Source of the DNA: Nonlabens tegetincola
GTDB taxonomy: Bacteria; Bacteroidota; Bacteroidia; Flavobacteriales; Flavobacteriaceae
Assembly: GCF_002954355.1 (NCBI RefSeq)
Contig: NZ_MQVV01000010.1
Location: 656,887 to 720,886, forward strand
Length of the DNA stretch: 64,000 nucleotides
Reading direction: 5' to 3'
In this document: piece by piece, positions 26,154 to 35,133 of the stretch
How the letters are laid out: every line of letters starts with the position of its first letter
Numbering within the stretch: the first letter of the stretch is position 1
The notes under the pieces: model-generated
The model's input: only the letters and a program-made list of their open reading frames with translations
Database searches by the model: none
What the model was told of the DNA's origin: nothing
Position numbers and translations under genes: made by a program

Positions 26154-27257
26154 TTAGATCTTTTTTACATCCAAGGCATCACGTAGAGCATTACCTAATA
26201 ACATGAATGCCATTACAAGCGTCATGATTGCGATACCAGGAATAATTGCAAGATAGGCCTTATCTAGAATTATGTATTGATAATGGTCCTTTATCATACT
26301 ACCCCAACTGGGCATGGGTGGCTGCGCACCAATTCCTAGAAAACTAAGTCCGCTTTCAATGAGAATAGCTGCCGCAAAATTTGCGGCACTTATTACAATG
26401 ATAGGCGCTGTTATGTTGGGTAAAATGTGTCGGGTAATAATACGCCAGTCATTAAATCCCAAAGCTCTAGCTGCGGTTACATACTGATATTCTTTGGCTA
26501 CTATAACTTGACCGCGTACAACTCTCGCAACTTCAACCCACATAGTTAAGCCTACCGCTATAAAAACGGTAAAAAAACTTTTTTCCAAGGCTATACTTAT
26601 TGCTATTACCATCAATAGGGTAGGGATAGACCAAGTTACATTTATCAACCACATAATGGCGTTGTCTATTTTACCGCCGTAATATCCTGCAATTGCTCCT
26701 AATGACATTCCAATTAATAATGAAATAAGAACAGCAATAAAGCCTATTGATATGCTAATACGTGCTCCTATGAGCATACGGCTTAATAAATCGCGGCCAT
26801 ATTTATCAGTTCCTAGTAGAAAGGTCTTTGTTGCGGTTGCGCTTTCGCGAAAGCGTGTCATATCCATCACTTTGCCCCATTCATGCATCACTGGCTGGTA
26901 AGGTTTTACCTCATTGTCAGGATCAAAAGGAGTATAATGAATTATACCATCGATCAATTTAAGTTTAGTAAATGGAATTTCTTCTACAGTTGATGTGCTA
27001 CCGGATAAAAAGGACCAAAAATTAGAATCTTCCTTTTGTATAGGTAAAATCATCATTTTAGTAGAAAATCCAGGTGGTTGCGAATGAATGGAAAGATGCA
27101 TTTGATTAGCATTGCGCGTGGAATCAGGAGCAATCACATAGGCAAATAACGCTAGTAATGCATAGATTACAATCACTGTAAAACTCAAAACGCCCCAAAA
27201 ATTCTTTTTAAATTTTTGGAGCGCTAGATGTCCTAATGACTGTGATTTTCTTGACAT
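26154..27257 (-). CDS. OppC/DppC-type ABC transporter permease
   Basis: 367 residues: N-terminal helix, a long extracytoplasmic insert (~55-135), then five helices. The GTDKYGRDLLSRMLIGARIS segment and the EAA-loop region (EYQYVTAARALGFNDWRI) are typical of the dipeptide/oligopeptide C-permease. The gene overlaps the S41 protease gene by 1 nt (TAATG). No partner permease, ATPases or binding protein lie nearby, so they must be encoded elsewhere. A palindrome copy lies in the insert. Confidence 0.88.
   Translation of the reverse strand: MSRKSQSLGHLALQKFKKNFWGVLSFTVIVIYALLALFAYVIAPDSTRNANQMHLSIHSQPPGFSTKMMILPIQKEDSNFWSFLSGSTSTVEEIPFTKLKLIDGIIHYTPFDPDNEVKPYQPVMHEWGKVMDMTRFRESATATKTFLLGTDKYGRDLLSRMLIGARISISIGFIAVLISLLIGMSLGAIAGYYGGKIDNAIMWLINVTWSIPTLLMVIAISIALEKSFFTVFIAVGLTMWVEVARVVRGQVIVAKEYQYVTAARALGFNDWRIITRHILPNITAPIIVISAANFAAAILIESGLSFLGIGAQPPMPSWGSMIKDHYQYIILDKAYLAIIPGIAIMTLVMAFMLLGNALRDALDVKKI
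26841..26854. repeat. Dispersed palindrome, copy 7
   Basis: Exact copy in the OppC-like gene, read as Arg-Phe-Arg-Glu-Ser (second reading frame) in the extracytoplasmic insert just before the GTDKYGRD segment. Confidence 0.9.
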
Positions 27258-29404
27258 TAATCTTTAAGAGTAAGATTGCTGTTTTTAATGTTTTTCATCT
27301 TTAAATCCTTAAGGATGTTAACAGCCTCGTTTAAATATAAATCAGTCTGTAATCCTTCTTGCCAGCGCTCTCTTTTTTTCTTAAGAATGCTATCTTGTTT
27401 TGTAGCAAATTCATCGGCTGGTGTAAGTTTGAAGGATAATTCATTTTTATAATCCTCAAATTGATCAAATCGCTTTGATTGATTTTCTAAATTTTCCAAC
27501 CTATTTTTATAAGCCTCTAGATTAAGAGGTATAACGTTATCCTCTCTTTGCTTTTTAAGCCATTGTGCACTTTCATCAATAAGCTGGAATTTTGGATCGT
27601 TGTCAATACGCTCTTGCGAGTTTTTAATAGCTTCACTTAAATTCAAATAACCAGTAAATCGATTATATTCTGCAGCTGGTATTTCATCATAAGGTAAAGG
27701 GAATTGTTCGTCCTTTTCACCTAGATCGATATAAGAATAACGGTCTGGAGCAACAACGTCACTTTTTACACCTTCTAATTGCGTACTTCCACCATTTACT
27801 CGATAGAATTTTTGAGTAGTTAGTTTGATAAATCCAAAGTCACCTAAATTTCCATTGGTAATATATCTATTAAGGTCTTGAAACTGTTGAACCGTACCTT
27901 TTCCAAAGGTTTGTTTACTACCCAATATCACAGCACGATCATAGTCCTGCATAGCAGCTGCTAGAATTTCACTTGCACTTGCACTAAACTCATTTACCAT
28001 GATTACTAAAGGTCCATCCCAAAGAACTTCGCCATTATCTGGGTCATCATGAATTCTTGTTCTTCCGTTAGGATAGGCAACTTGTACTACCGGACCTTCT
28101 TCAATGAATAAACCGGCCATTTTGATCACCTCACCTAATGATCCACCGCCATTATTTCTTAAGTCTAGTACTAGACCTTGCATGCCTTGCTTTTTAAGCT
28201 TAATAATTTCATTTGCGATGTCTTCACCAGCTGCGCGACCATTGCGATCTTCCATATCAAAATAGAACTTAGGTAAGTCGATAAGACCGTAATTCATACC
28301 TTCATTTTCAATGATCATAGATTTTGCAAAGGTCTCTTCAATTTCTACCACATCTCTAGTTAGTGTTAAGTCCTCTACAGTTCCATCTACCTTTTTAAGA
28401 GTAAGAATTACCTTAGTTCCTTTAGGTCCCTTTATAAGTTCAACAGCATCGGCAATTCTCATTCCTACAATACTTGTTGCTACTGTATCTTTCTCCTGCT
28501 TTACTTTTAAGATTTTATCTCCTATCTCAATTTTTTCGCTGCGCCATGCTGGTCCACCTGATATGATTTCAATTACACTTATGTAATCCATTTTCTTTTG
28601 AAGTCTAGCACCTATTCCTTCTAGTTTTCCACTCATTGAGGTATCAAAGCGATCTTTGTTCCTAGGTGGGAAAAAGTTAGTATGTGGATCAAAATGTGTA
28701 GTTATCGCATTCATGAATAAAGAGAAATAATCCATGCGCTCTACATCATCATTTAAATCAAAGCTCTCTGCAAGAGATTTTCTCACTTCTTCAATAGCCT
28801 CTTTTTTGAGTGTTTCTTCAGATTTTGCTTTGCTTTGATCTTTTAGATCAGCCTGTTCTTCAATCTTGTCGTAGTAATTACCTAGCACTGAGAGTTTTAT
28901 TAATTTTCTCCAATGATCTTTGAGTTGTGCTTTGTTTTCGGCATAACTCATTTTCTCATAATCTGTATCGATCTCTTCTTGTTTATCAAAATCAAGAGGT
29001 TCTTGAATCACCTCTAAATAGATTTTTTCAGATTGATCTTGCCTTTTGAGCAGTCGCTCATAGGCTAGAGTAAATAAGGCTACATTACCTTCTCGTATTT
29101 GATCATCGATTTGGTATTCATAGGCTTTGAATTCTTCAATATCAGAAGCTAGAAAATACCTGCGACCTGGGTCAAGATCATTGATGAAGTTCTTGTAAAC
29201 ATCTGCTGAAAACTGATCTGTTAAATCAGCAGGAGAAAAGTGATTTCTTTTGAGTAGTTGTCCTACTAACTGAATTAAAACTTCTTCCTTTTCTTTATCT
29301 CCAGGGTCAATAGTATTTGTAAAGCTACAGCTGGCGGTAGCCACGAGCAGAGTTATAATACCTATTGCAAAATTATTTTTGAGAAAATTCATTATGTACT
29401 TCAT
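27257..29404 (-). CDS. prc: Carboxy-terminal processing protease (S41, Prc/Tsp type), lipoprotein
   Basis: 715 residues: lipobox ATASC, long N-terminal helical domain (~30-235), PDZ domain (~240-335), S41 catalytic core with SASASE (predicted nucleophile S476) and Lys dyad K502 in TFGKGTVQ, and the C-terminal DUF3340-like region. Tsp-type proteases degrade or trim periplasmic proteins from the C-terminus. It heads the operon that includes the permease and nuclease. A second ATG four codons in is possible. Its promoter would lie in 29405-29562. Confidence 0.9.
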   Translation of the reverse strand: MKYIMNFLKNNFAIGIITLLVATASCSFTNTIDPGDKEKEEVLIQLVGQLLKRNHFSPADLTDQFSADVYKNFINDLDPGRRYFLASDIEEFKAYEYQIDDQIREGNVALFTLAYERLLKRQDQSEKIYLEVIQEPLDFDKQEEIDTDYEKMSYAENKAQLKDHWRKLIKLSVLGNYYDKIEEQADLKDQSKAKSEETLKKEAIEEVRKSLAESFDLNDDVERMDYFSLFMNAITTHFDPHTNFFPPRNKDRFDTSMSGKLEGIGARLQKKMDYISVIEIISGGPAWRSEKIEIGDKILKVKQEKDTVATSIVGMRIADAVELIKGPKGTKVILTLKKVDGTVEDLTLTRDVVEIEETFAKSMIIENEGMNYGLIDLPKFYFDMEDRNGRAAGEDIANEIIKLKKQGMQGLVLDLRNNGGGSLGEVIKMAGLFIEEGPVVQVAYPNGRTRIHDDPDNGEVLWDGPLVIMVNEFSASASEILAAAMQDYDRAVILGSKQTFGKGTVQQFQDLNRYITNGNLGDFGFIKLTTQKFYRVNGGSTQLEGVKSDVVAPDRYSYIDLGEKDEQFPLPYDEIPAAEYNRFTGYLNLSEAIKNSQERIDNDPKFQLIDESAQWLKKQREDNVIPLNLEAYKNRLENLENQSKRFDQFEDYKNELSFKLTPADEFATKQDSILKKKRERWQEGLQTDLYLNEAVNILKDLKMKNIKNSNLTLKD

Positions 29405-29562
29405 TTATTCCTTCTATTAGCACTTAAAAATCGTGCCATTTTTTGAACGGGTTAAATTAACAATATGATTCGACAAGTCACGTCATTTTAATTAATTTTA
29501 ACCCCAGTGTATGTTAACGTGCGTTATTTTGCGTTATCTCATTAAAAATTCTTCAAAATTAT

Positions 29563-30345
29563 ATGCCTAATACAAACAAACCATTAATACTCGTTACTAA
29601 CGACGATGGTATAACAGCAAAAGGAATACGTACATTAATTGATATTGCTACCGAGTTAGGAGATGTAGTTGTAGTTGCACCTGATAGCCCACAAAGTGCA
29701 ATGGGACACGCTATAACCATTAATAACACCTTGTATTTAAAAGAGTATACTGCTCATTCTCATAATCACAAAGAATACACCACTAGCGGTACACCGGTAG
29801 ATTGTGTAAAAATGGCAAGCCATGAAATTTTAGATAGAAAACCTGATTTGTGTTTGAGTGGTATAAATCATGGAAGTAACAGTGCTATTAATGTCATATA
29901 TAGTGGAACTATGAGTGCAGCTGTAGAAGCAGGTATTGAAGGAATTCCATCAATCGGCTTTTCATTATGTGATTATAGCGCCGATGCTGATTTTGAACCA
30001 GCTAGACCTTACGTAAAGCAAATTATTGAAAACGTCTTAGACAAAGGGATGCCTAAGGGACTTGTTTTTAATGTGAATATTCCAAAGGCTACTCATGACG
30101 AAATTAAAGGAGTTAAAATTTGCAGACAAGCAAATGCTTACTGGGTAGAAGAATTTGATAAACGCACAAATCCTTATGGTAAGGATTATTACTGGCTTAC
30201 TGGTAAATTTGTTAATGATGATAAAGGAGAAGATACAGATGAATGGGCGCTAGAACATAATTTTATATCTATAGTGCCTACTCAATATGATTTAACAGCG
30301 CATCATTATATTGCCGAATTAAACACTTGGGATTTTGATAATTAA
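29563..30345 (+). CDS. surE: 5'/3'-nucleotidase SurE
   Basis: 260 residues with the metal-binding N-terminus VTNDDG (D14, D15), the GTPVDCVKMA segment and SGINHGSN loop, all diagnostic of SurE. It dephosphorylates nucleoside monophosphates in the cytoplasm with a divalent metal. The next small gene overlaps its end, and lpxB follows, as in many flavobacteria. Confidence 0.96.
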   Translation: MPNTNKPLILVTNDDGITAKGIRTLIDIATELGDVVVVAPDSPQSAMGHAITINNTLYLKEYTAHSHNHKEYTTSGTPVDCVKMASHEILDRKPDLCLSGINHGSNSAINVIYSGTMSAAVEAGIEGIPSIGFSLCDYSADADFEPARPYVKQIIENVLDKGMPKGLVFNVNIPKATHDEIKGVKICRQANAYWVEEFDKRTNPYGKDYYWLTGKFVNDDKGEDTDEWALEHNFISIVPTQYDLTAHHYIAELNTWDFDN

Positions 30346-30634
30346 AATACTTAAAGGATTCATTTTAGGACTGCTGGCAAATCTTGCGGGAACCTATATT
30401 TATATCTATTTAATGACCGATAGTCATTTCATTGAAGCTGTTGAAGCAGGTTATAAACAAGGATTCTTGGGTGGATTAATTGGTCTAGGAGCCGTGTTTA
30501 ATCTAGTTCTTTTCTTTTTTTTCCTGACTACTAAATTGGGCAAATTCCAAAAGAAACCTCAATTTTACGAAGCGCGTGGCGTATTATTAGCAACTGTGCT
30601 AGCTGCTCTAGCAGTACTATATTTTGAATTCTGA
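30335..30634 (+). CDS. Small membrane protein between surE and lpxB
   Basis: 99 residues starting at a TTG codon that overlaps the surE end by 11 nt. Three hydrophobic segments (~8-27, ~44-65, ~82-97) with a basic loop (KLGKFQKKPQ) suggest an inner-membrane protein. No catalytic motif or known family is visible. The coupled position between surE and lpxB suggests co-expression. Confidence 0.7.
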   Translation: MIIKILKGFILGLLANLAGTYIYIYLMTDSHFIEAVEAGYKQGFLGGLIGLGAVFNLVLFFFFLTTKLGKFQKKPQFYEARGVLLATVLAALAVLYFEF

Positions 30635-30636
30635 TT

Positions 30637-31749
30637 ATGAAATATTATCTAATTGCTGGAGAAGCTAGTGGTGATTTGCATGGATCCAATCTCATGAAAT
30701 CCATTCAATCAAAAGACGAGAATGCTCAATTTAGATTTTGGGGTGGTGACCTCATGCAAGCGGTAGGAGGAACACTTGTAAAGCATTATAGAGATCTAGC
30801 TTTTATGGGGTTTGTTGAGGTTTTATCAAACCTAAACACGATTCTTAAGAATATTAACCTTTGTAAAAAAGATATTGAAAGTTTTAATCCGGATGTTATT
30901 ATTTATATTGATTATCCTGGTTTCAACTTTAGAATCATGAAATGGGCTCGACTTAAAGGGTACCGCAACCATTACTATATATCACCACAAATTTGGGCTT
31001 GGAAAGAAAATAGGATAAAAGCTATTAAAAGAGATGTAGATAAAATGTATGTAATCTTGCCATTTGAGAAAGATTTCTATGAGCAAAAACATAATTATCC
31101 AGTACATTTTGTTGGCCATCCATTAATAGACGCCATCGCCCAACGAAAAGCCGTAGACCATAATGAATTTCTAGCAACTTATAAATTAGACGATAGGCCG
31201 TTAATCGCCTTATTGCCAGGTAGCCGTAAACAGGAAATAAAGAAAATGCTCAAAGTCATGTTGCGCATGGCAGATAAATTTCCAGATTACCAATTCATAA
31301 TTGCCGGTGCTCCAGGTCAGGATGAAAGTTTTTACAGTCAATTTCTCAAAAACTATCCTGCAACTCTAGTGATGAATCGCACCTATGATTTACTCAGTTT
31401 ATGTCACGCAGCTCTTGTTACTAGTGGAACAGCCACGCTAGAAACAGCCCTGTTTAAAGTGCCACAGGTAGTATGTTACAAAGGAAGTAACATAAGCTAT
31501 CAAATAGCAAAAAGAATTATAAACCTAAATTACATTTCTTTAGTTAATCTTATTATGGATGAAGAAGTGGTAACCGAACTCATTCAATCGGATTTCAACG
31601 AGAAAAAATTAAGCACCGAACTTTCTCTTATTCTAGATGCCACTCATCGTAACCGAGTTTTTGCTAATTATTATGAACTAGAACATAAATTAGGTGGAGT
31701 AGGGGCTAGCGATCAAACCGCACAATTGATATATGAATCTATTCAATAA
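30637..31749 (+). CDS. lpxB: Lipid-A-disaccharide synthase LpxB
   Basis: 370 residues, GT19 family. The N-terminal GEASGDLHG, the SPQIWAWKENR stretch and LLPGSRKQEI are diagnostic, followed by SGTATLETAL and PQVVCYK in the nucleotide-binding half. It joins UDP-2,3-diacylglucosamine and lipid X to form the lipid A disaccharide at the inner membrane. It starts 2 nt after the small membrane-protein gene. Confidence 0.97.
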   Translation: MKYYLIAGEASGDLHGSNLMKSIQSKDENAQFRFWGGDLMQAVGGTLVKHYRDLAFMGFVEVLSNLNTILKNINLCKKDIESFNPDVIIYIDYPGFNFRIMKWARLKGYRNHYYISPQIWAWKENRIKAIKRDVDKMYVILPFEKDFYEQKHNYPVHFVGHPLIDAIAQRKAVDHNEFLATYKLDDRPLIALLPGSRKQEIKKMLKVMLRMADKFPDYQFIIAGAPGQDESFYSQFLKNYPATLVMNRTYDLLSLCHAALVTSGTATLETALFKVPQVVCYKGSNISYQIAKRIINLNYISLVNLIMDEEVVTELIQSDFNEKKLSTELSLILDATHRNRVFANYYELEHKLGGVGASDQTAQLIYESIQ

Positions 31750-32440
31750 GACAAATAGCGCAGTAATGATGCAATTTATAAAAGATGTTATGTGTTTTTT
31801 GTCAGAAAGGTTGTGCATTTTTACGCTTTCGCGAAAGCGTAAACAATACCTACAAATATCTAAACATGTATTAATTATTTTATTTACGGCTAGTCTTATA
31901 TCGGGTTGTGGTAGTTCAAAACCAAAAATTGTTACTACAAAAAAAGAAGCACGTAAATTAAATAAAAATCAACCTAAGGCACCTGTGTTTTCAACAGTTT
32001 CGGACAAGGAAGATACTCAAGAGGTTGAGACTATAGAAGAAGAATTGACCGTGACTAATGAGGTAGACAGGATAATCGCGCATGCTCGTGGTTACTTAGG
32101 TACTCGATACAGATATGGTGGTAATGATAAAAATGGCGTTGATTGTAGTGGTTTAATTTGCAACGCTTATGGTAGTGAAAACATTCAATTGCCTAGAACA
32201 AGTGCAGCCCTGTATCAAAGTGCCGACCGAATAAAGGTGAAGGAAGTTCAAAAAGGAGATTTGTTGTTTTTTGCCACTGGTAGAAATAAGAAAAAAGTGA
32301 ATCACGTAGGTCTTGTTACTGATGTTACCCCAGCAGGAATCGAGTTCATTCATAGTACTACCTCGCGCGGAGTAATCATAACTAGCTTTAATGAAGCTTA
32401 TTGGTTTACACGTTTCTTGAAAGCTGGTAGGATAAAATAA
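31733..32440 (+). CDS. NlpC/P60-family peptidoglycan hydrolase lipoprotein
   Basis: 235 residues from the first ATG (overlapping lpxB by 17 nt). In-frame ATGs at 31766, 31769 and 31790 are also possible. The lipobox LISGC comes only after about 58 residues because the N-region carries a palindrome copy (TLSRKRK). The C-terminal NlpC/P60 domain has catalytic Cys in GVDCSGL, His in VNHVGLV and His in EFIHSTT. Such enzymes cut the stem peptide between D-Glu and the diamino acid. Whether the signal peptide still works from the long N-region is uncertain. Confidence 0.85.
   Translation: MNLFNKTNSAVMMQFIKDVMCFLSERLCIFTLSRKRKQYLQISKHVLIILFTASLISGCGSSKPKIVTTKKEARKLNKNQPKAPVFSTVSDKEDTQEVETIEEELTVTNEVDRIIAHARGYLGTRYRYGGNDKNGVDCSGLICNAYGSENIQLPRTSAALYQSADRIKVKEVQKGDLLFFATGRNKKKVNHVGLVTDVTPAGIEFIHSTTSRGVIITSFNEAYWFTRFLKAGRIK
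31825..31838. repeat. Dispersed palindrome, copy 8
   Basis: Exact copy near the 5' end of the NlpC/P60 gene, read as Leu-Ser-Arg-Lys (third frame). Symmetry extends outward (TTAC/GTAA) to a 22-bp palindrome over 31821-31842. Confidence 0.9.
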
Positions 32441-32463
32441 TAGATTTTTCCTACTTTTATGAG

Positions 32464-34536
32464 GTGAGATACTTGTCTTATCCCTTTTTTAAACTGCTCA
32501 TTGCATTTGTAATAGGTATAGTAATTGCTACTTTTTTTAAAGTTCAATCCGTGTTTATTTATGGATTATTATCCTCGAGCTTATGCTTACTTGCTATTAC
32601 GATATTTTTTAAAGGATGGTCAAAGCCTTTTAAGTGGTTAGGTTCTTTATCGGTAATTGTTTTATTTGTTTCACTAGGTTTTTGGCGAGTCCAACAAGAA
32701 CAATTCTTGCCCGAAAATCACTATGTGAATCAAGGTTTGATAGGTAGTGAAGCAGTTATAGAGTTAGAGTTATATGAACAATTAGCTTCCAATCAATTTA
32801 ATGATCGCTATTATGCTAGAGTGCGTAATGTTAATGCTACTCAATCAACAGGAAATGTGCTTGTTCTTTTTAAAACGACTGATAGCTTAGAATTTACTCT
32901 TGGTCATAAATTATGGGTGTACGACGACATAAATTTACCCAGTAACGCAAGAAATCCAGGTGATTTCAATTACGCTAAATACTTAGAAGGTATTAACGTA
33001 CATGGTCAAATTTATATAGATAAAGATAAAATTTTAAAGCAAGAGCTACCTAAATCAAGTGATCTCTCATTTTTCATTAAAGTAAGAAAACGATTAGAGA
33101 CTGCTTTATATTCATCTGATATGTCAAAGCAACCTATCGCTATGATTGAAGCATTGCTGTTGGGTCAACGTAAACATTTAGATAAAGAGATTACTGTTTC
33201 ATTTCGTAAAGCTGGTGTCATTCATATTCTTGCATTAAGTGGTTTACATGTAGGTATCATTCTTTTAATAATTGAATTTTTAACTAGACCATTGCAAAGA
33301 TGGAATTCCTATGGGGCATACTTACAAACGATAGTGATACTAATTGTGCTATGGAGTTTTGCCCTAATGACAGGGATGAGCCCTTCTATCATGAGAGCTG
33401 TAACCATGTTTTCTTTTGTAGCAATTGGTATGACCTTGTCTAGACGGACTAATACTTATTTTAGTTTGATGTTGAGTGCAATCGTGCTTTTGTTAATTAA
33501 TCCTAGATTAATTTTTAATGTAGGTTTTCAATTAAGTTATGCTGCTGTTTTTGCCATAGTTACCTTGCAACCGTTGTTCAAGTCATTGTGGTTTCCTAGA
33601 AACCGAGTGCTTCGATTTTTATTTAGCATTTTTACTGTTACGCTAGCAGCTCAAATAGGTGTGGCACCTATTAGTTTATTTTACTTTCATCAATTTCCGT
33701 TAGGTTTTCTTATTGGTAATATGGTCTTACTACCTGCTTTACCCATATTTCTTGCCGCATCCATATTAATGATGGCATTATTAGTTGTCTGTGGTAACGC
33801 CTTTAAACTGGATGTACTTCTAAACTTTATTTTAGAATGGGTGATTGATTTTATACACAAAGTAGGTTCTTGGGACTTTTTGTTAATAGAACATGTCTAT
33901 TTAGAACTTTGGCAAGTCATATTATTGTATTTCATTTTATATGGAACAGCCCTATTTGTATCTCCTGTCCTTAGTAGAAGTAAAAAAGAGCGATTAATTC
34001 CTATAAAACCGAACAACTTTTTACACTTGTCTTTATTCAGCGTTTTGTTATGTTTAGTAATTTCTACCATTAGTACTTTAACAAAGGATTCTAAGGTCTT
34101 AATTCTTCACCAGGCTGCTGGTAGTGCAATAAGTGTTTATAACAATCATCGAGCACAAGTGTTTACTGATTTTTATAAGATGACAGAGAACCGTGATTCT
34201 ATTACTTGGAATAGATTACGTTGGATAGAACCGCATCGCGATAGAGAAGTTTTAAGAGATAGTTTACATTATGATATCAAGATTAATGAACTTGAATTGG
34301 TAATTATAAAAGAAGATGGTTTTTACAGGAAAACTCATAATCAACCAATAGTGTTGCTTACTCAATCAGCAAGAGTGAACTTGGAAAGATTAATTAACGA
34401 AGTTCGACCTACATTAATCATTGCAGATGGTTCGAATTATCGAAGCAACTTCATTACTTGGGAATCTACCTGTTTAAAATATAACATTCCCTTTATAAAT
34501 ACCTATGAGGAAGGAGCTGTAGAGCTATCGTATTAA
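32464..34536 (+). CDS. comEC: ComEC/Rec2-family membrane protein
   Basis: 690 residues from a GTG codon. Architecture: N-terminal helices and DUF4131-like beta domain (~25-190), then the Competence domain with about ten helices (FRKAGVIHILALSGLHVGI is the hallmark). The C-terminal region (~525-690) is soluble but lacks the HxHxDH motif of the metallo-beta-lactamase nuclease domain found in Gram-positive ComEC. It would form the inner-membrane channel for single-stranded DNA uptake. Confidence 0.87.
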   Translation: MRYLSYPFFKLLIAFVIGIVIATFFKVQSVFIYGLLSSSLCLLAITIFFKGWSKPFKWLGSLSVIVLFVSLGFWRVQQEQFLPENHYVNQGLIGSEAVIELELYEQLASNQFNDRYYARVRNVNATQSTGNVLVLFKTTDSLEFTLGHKLWVYDDINLPSNARNPGDFNYAKYLEGINVHGQIYIDKDKILKQELPKSSDLSFFIKVRKRLETALYSSDMSKQPIAMIEALLLGQRKHLDKEITVSFRKAGVIHILALSGLHVGIILLIIEFLTRPLQRWNSYGAYLQTIVILIVLWSFALMTGMSPSIMRAVTMFSFVAIGMTLSRRTNTYFSLMLSAIVLLLINPRLIFNVGFQLSYAAVFAIVTLQPLFKSLWFPRNRVLRFLFSIFTVTLAAQIGVAPISLFYFHQFPLGFLIGNMVLLPALPIFLAASILMMALLVVCGNAFKLDVLLNFILEWVIDFIHKVGSWDFLLIEHVYLELWQVILLYFILYGTALFVSPVLSRSKKERLIPIKPNNFLHLSLFSVLLCLVISTISTLTKDSKVLILHQAAGSAISVYNNHRAQVFTDFYKMTENRDSITWNRLRWIEPHRDREVLRDSLHYDIKINELELVIIKEDGFYRKTHNQPIVLLTQSARVNLERLINEVRPTLIIADGSNYRSNFITWESTCLKYNIPFINTYEEGAVELSY

Positions 34537-35057
34537 CCTTGTAGTTTATATTCAAAATCTTTTTGGTAATCGCTCCACTTTTTACCTGTGTTTATAGATT
34601 TATAACTATCGTCCACAAGCATAGTGACATATATTTCTAGTTTTTTTGAATCCAATTTACCAGGTACGGTGCTTATGAATTGACCATTTTCATCAAAAAA
34701 CACTAAAGTCGGATATTCAAAAATTCTAAGTTTTTCAGCAAACTGATGTGGTGATCTATCGTTTCGTCTTTTGTCAGGATTACTGTATGTAGTTCCTTGG
34801 TAAGTGATGCTTTCAGTTCCTTCAGCATTAAACGCAACTGGATAATAGTTATCATTAATAAATTCTGCTAATTCTGATTTTGAAAAAGCGTACTTGTCCA
34901 TCCATTTACAATTAGGACACCATTCTGTATAACTTTTAAGAAGGATTTTACGAGGTTCTTTTTTTTGAGCAGCGAGAGCCTCGTCCATTGTCATCCAATT
35001 AACTTGAGCAGTGGCAAAAACAGGAACGATAAAAAGAATAAAAAGCAATTTTTTCAT
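34533..35057 (-). CDS. Secreted thioredoxin-fold protein (CPNC active site)
   Basis: 174 residues: signal peptide ending FATAQ, then a thioredoxin-like domain with active-site C47-P-N-C50 (TEWCPNC) and cis-Pro in EYPTLVFF. It probably acts as a periplasmic thiol oxidoreductase. The gene converges with comEC with a 4-nt overlap of the ends. Its immediate partner is not clear. Confidence 0.85.
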   Translation of the reverse strand: MKKLLFILFIVPVFATAQVNWMTMDEALAAQKKEPRKILLKSYTEWCPNCKWMDKYAFSKSELAEFINDNYYPVAFNAEGTESITYQGTTYSNPDKRRNDRSPHQFAEKLRIFEYPTLVFFDENGQFISTVPGKLDSKKLEIYVTMLVDDSYKSINTGKKWSDYQKDFEYKLQG

Positions 35058-35086
35058 AGCACAAAGTTACAAACTCTAAGTAAACA

Positions 35087-35114
35087 AAAAACGCACCATA
35101 ATTGGTGCGTTTTT
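35087..35114 (-). terminator. Terminator downstream of the POT operon
   Basis: A perfect 12-bp stem AAAAACGCACCA / TGGTGCGTTTTT with loop TAAT lies 20 nt after the POT gene stop on the minus strand. It separates that operon from the thioredoxin-fold gene. Confidence 0.88.
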
Positions 35115-35133
35115 CAAATATTTTACAAGGAGC

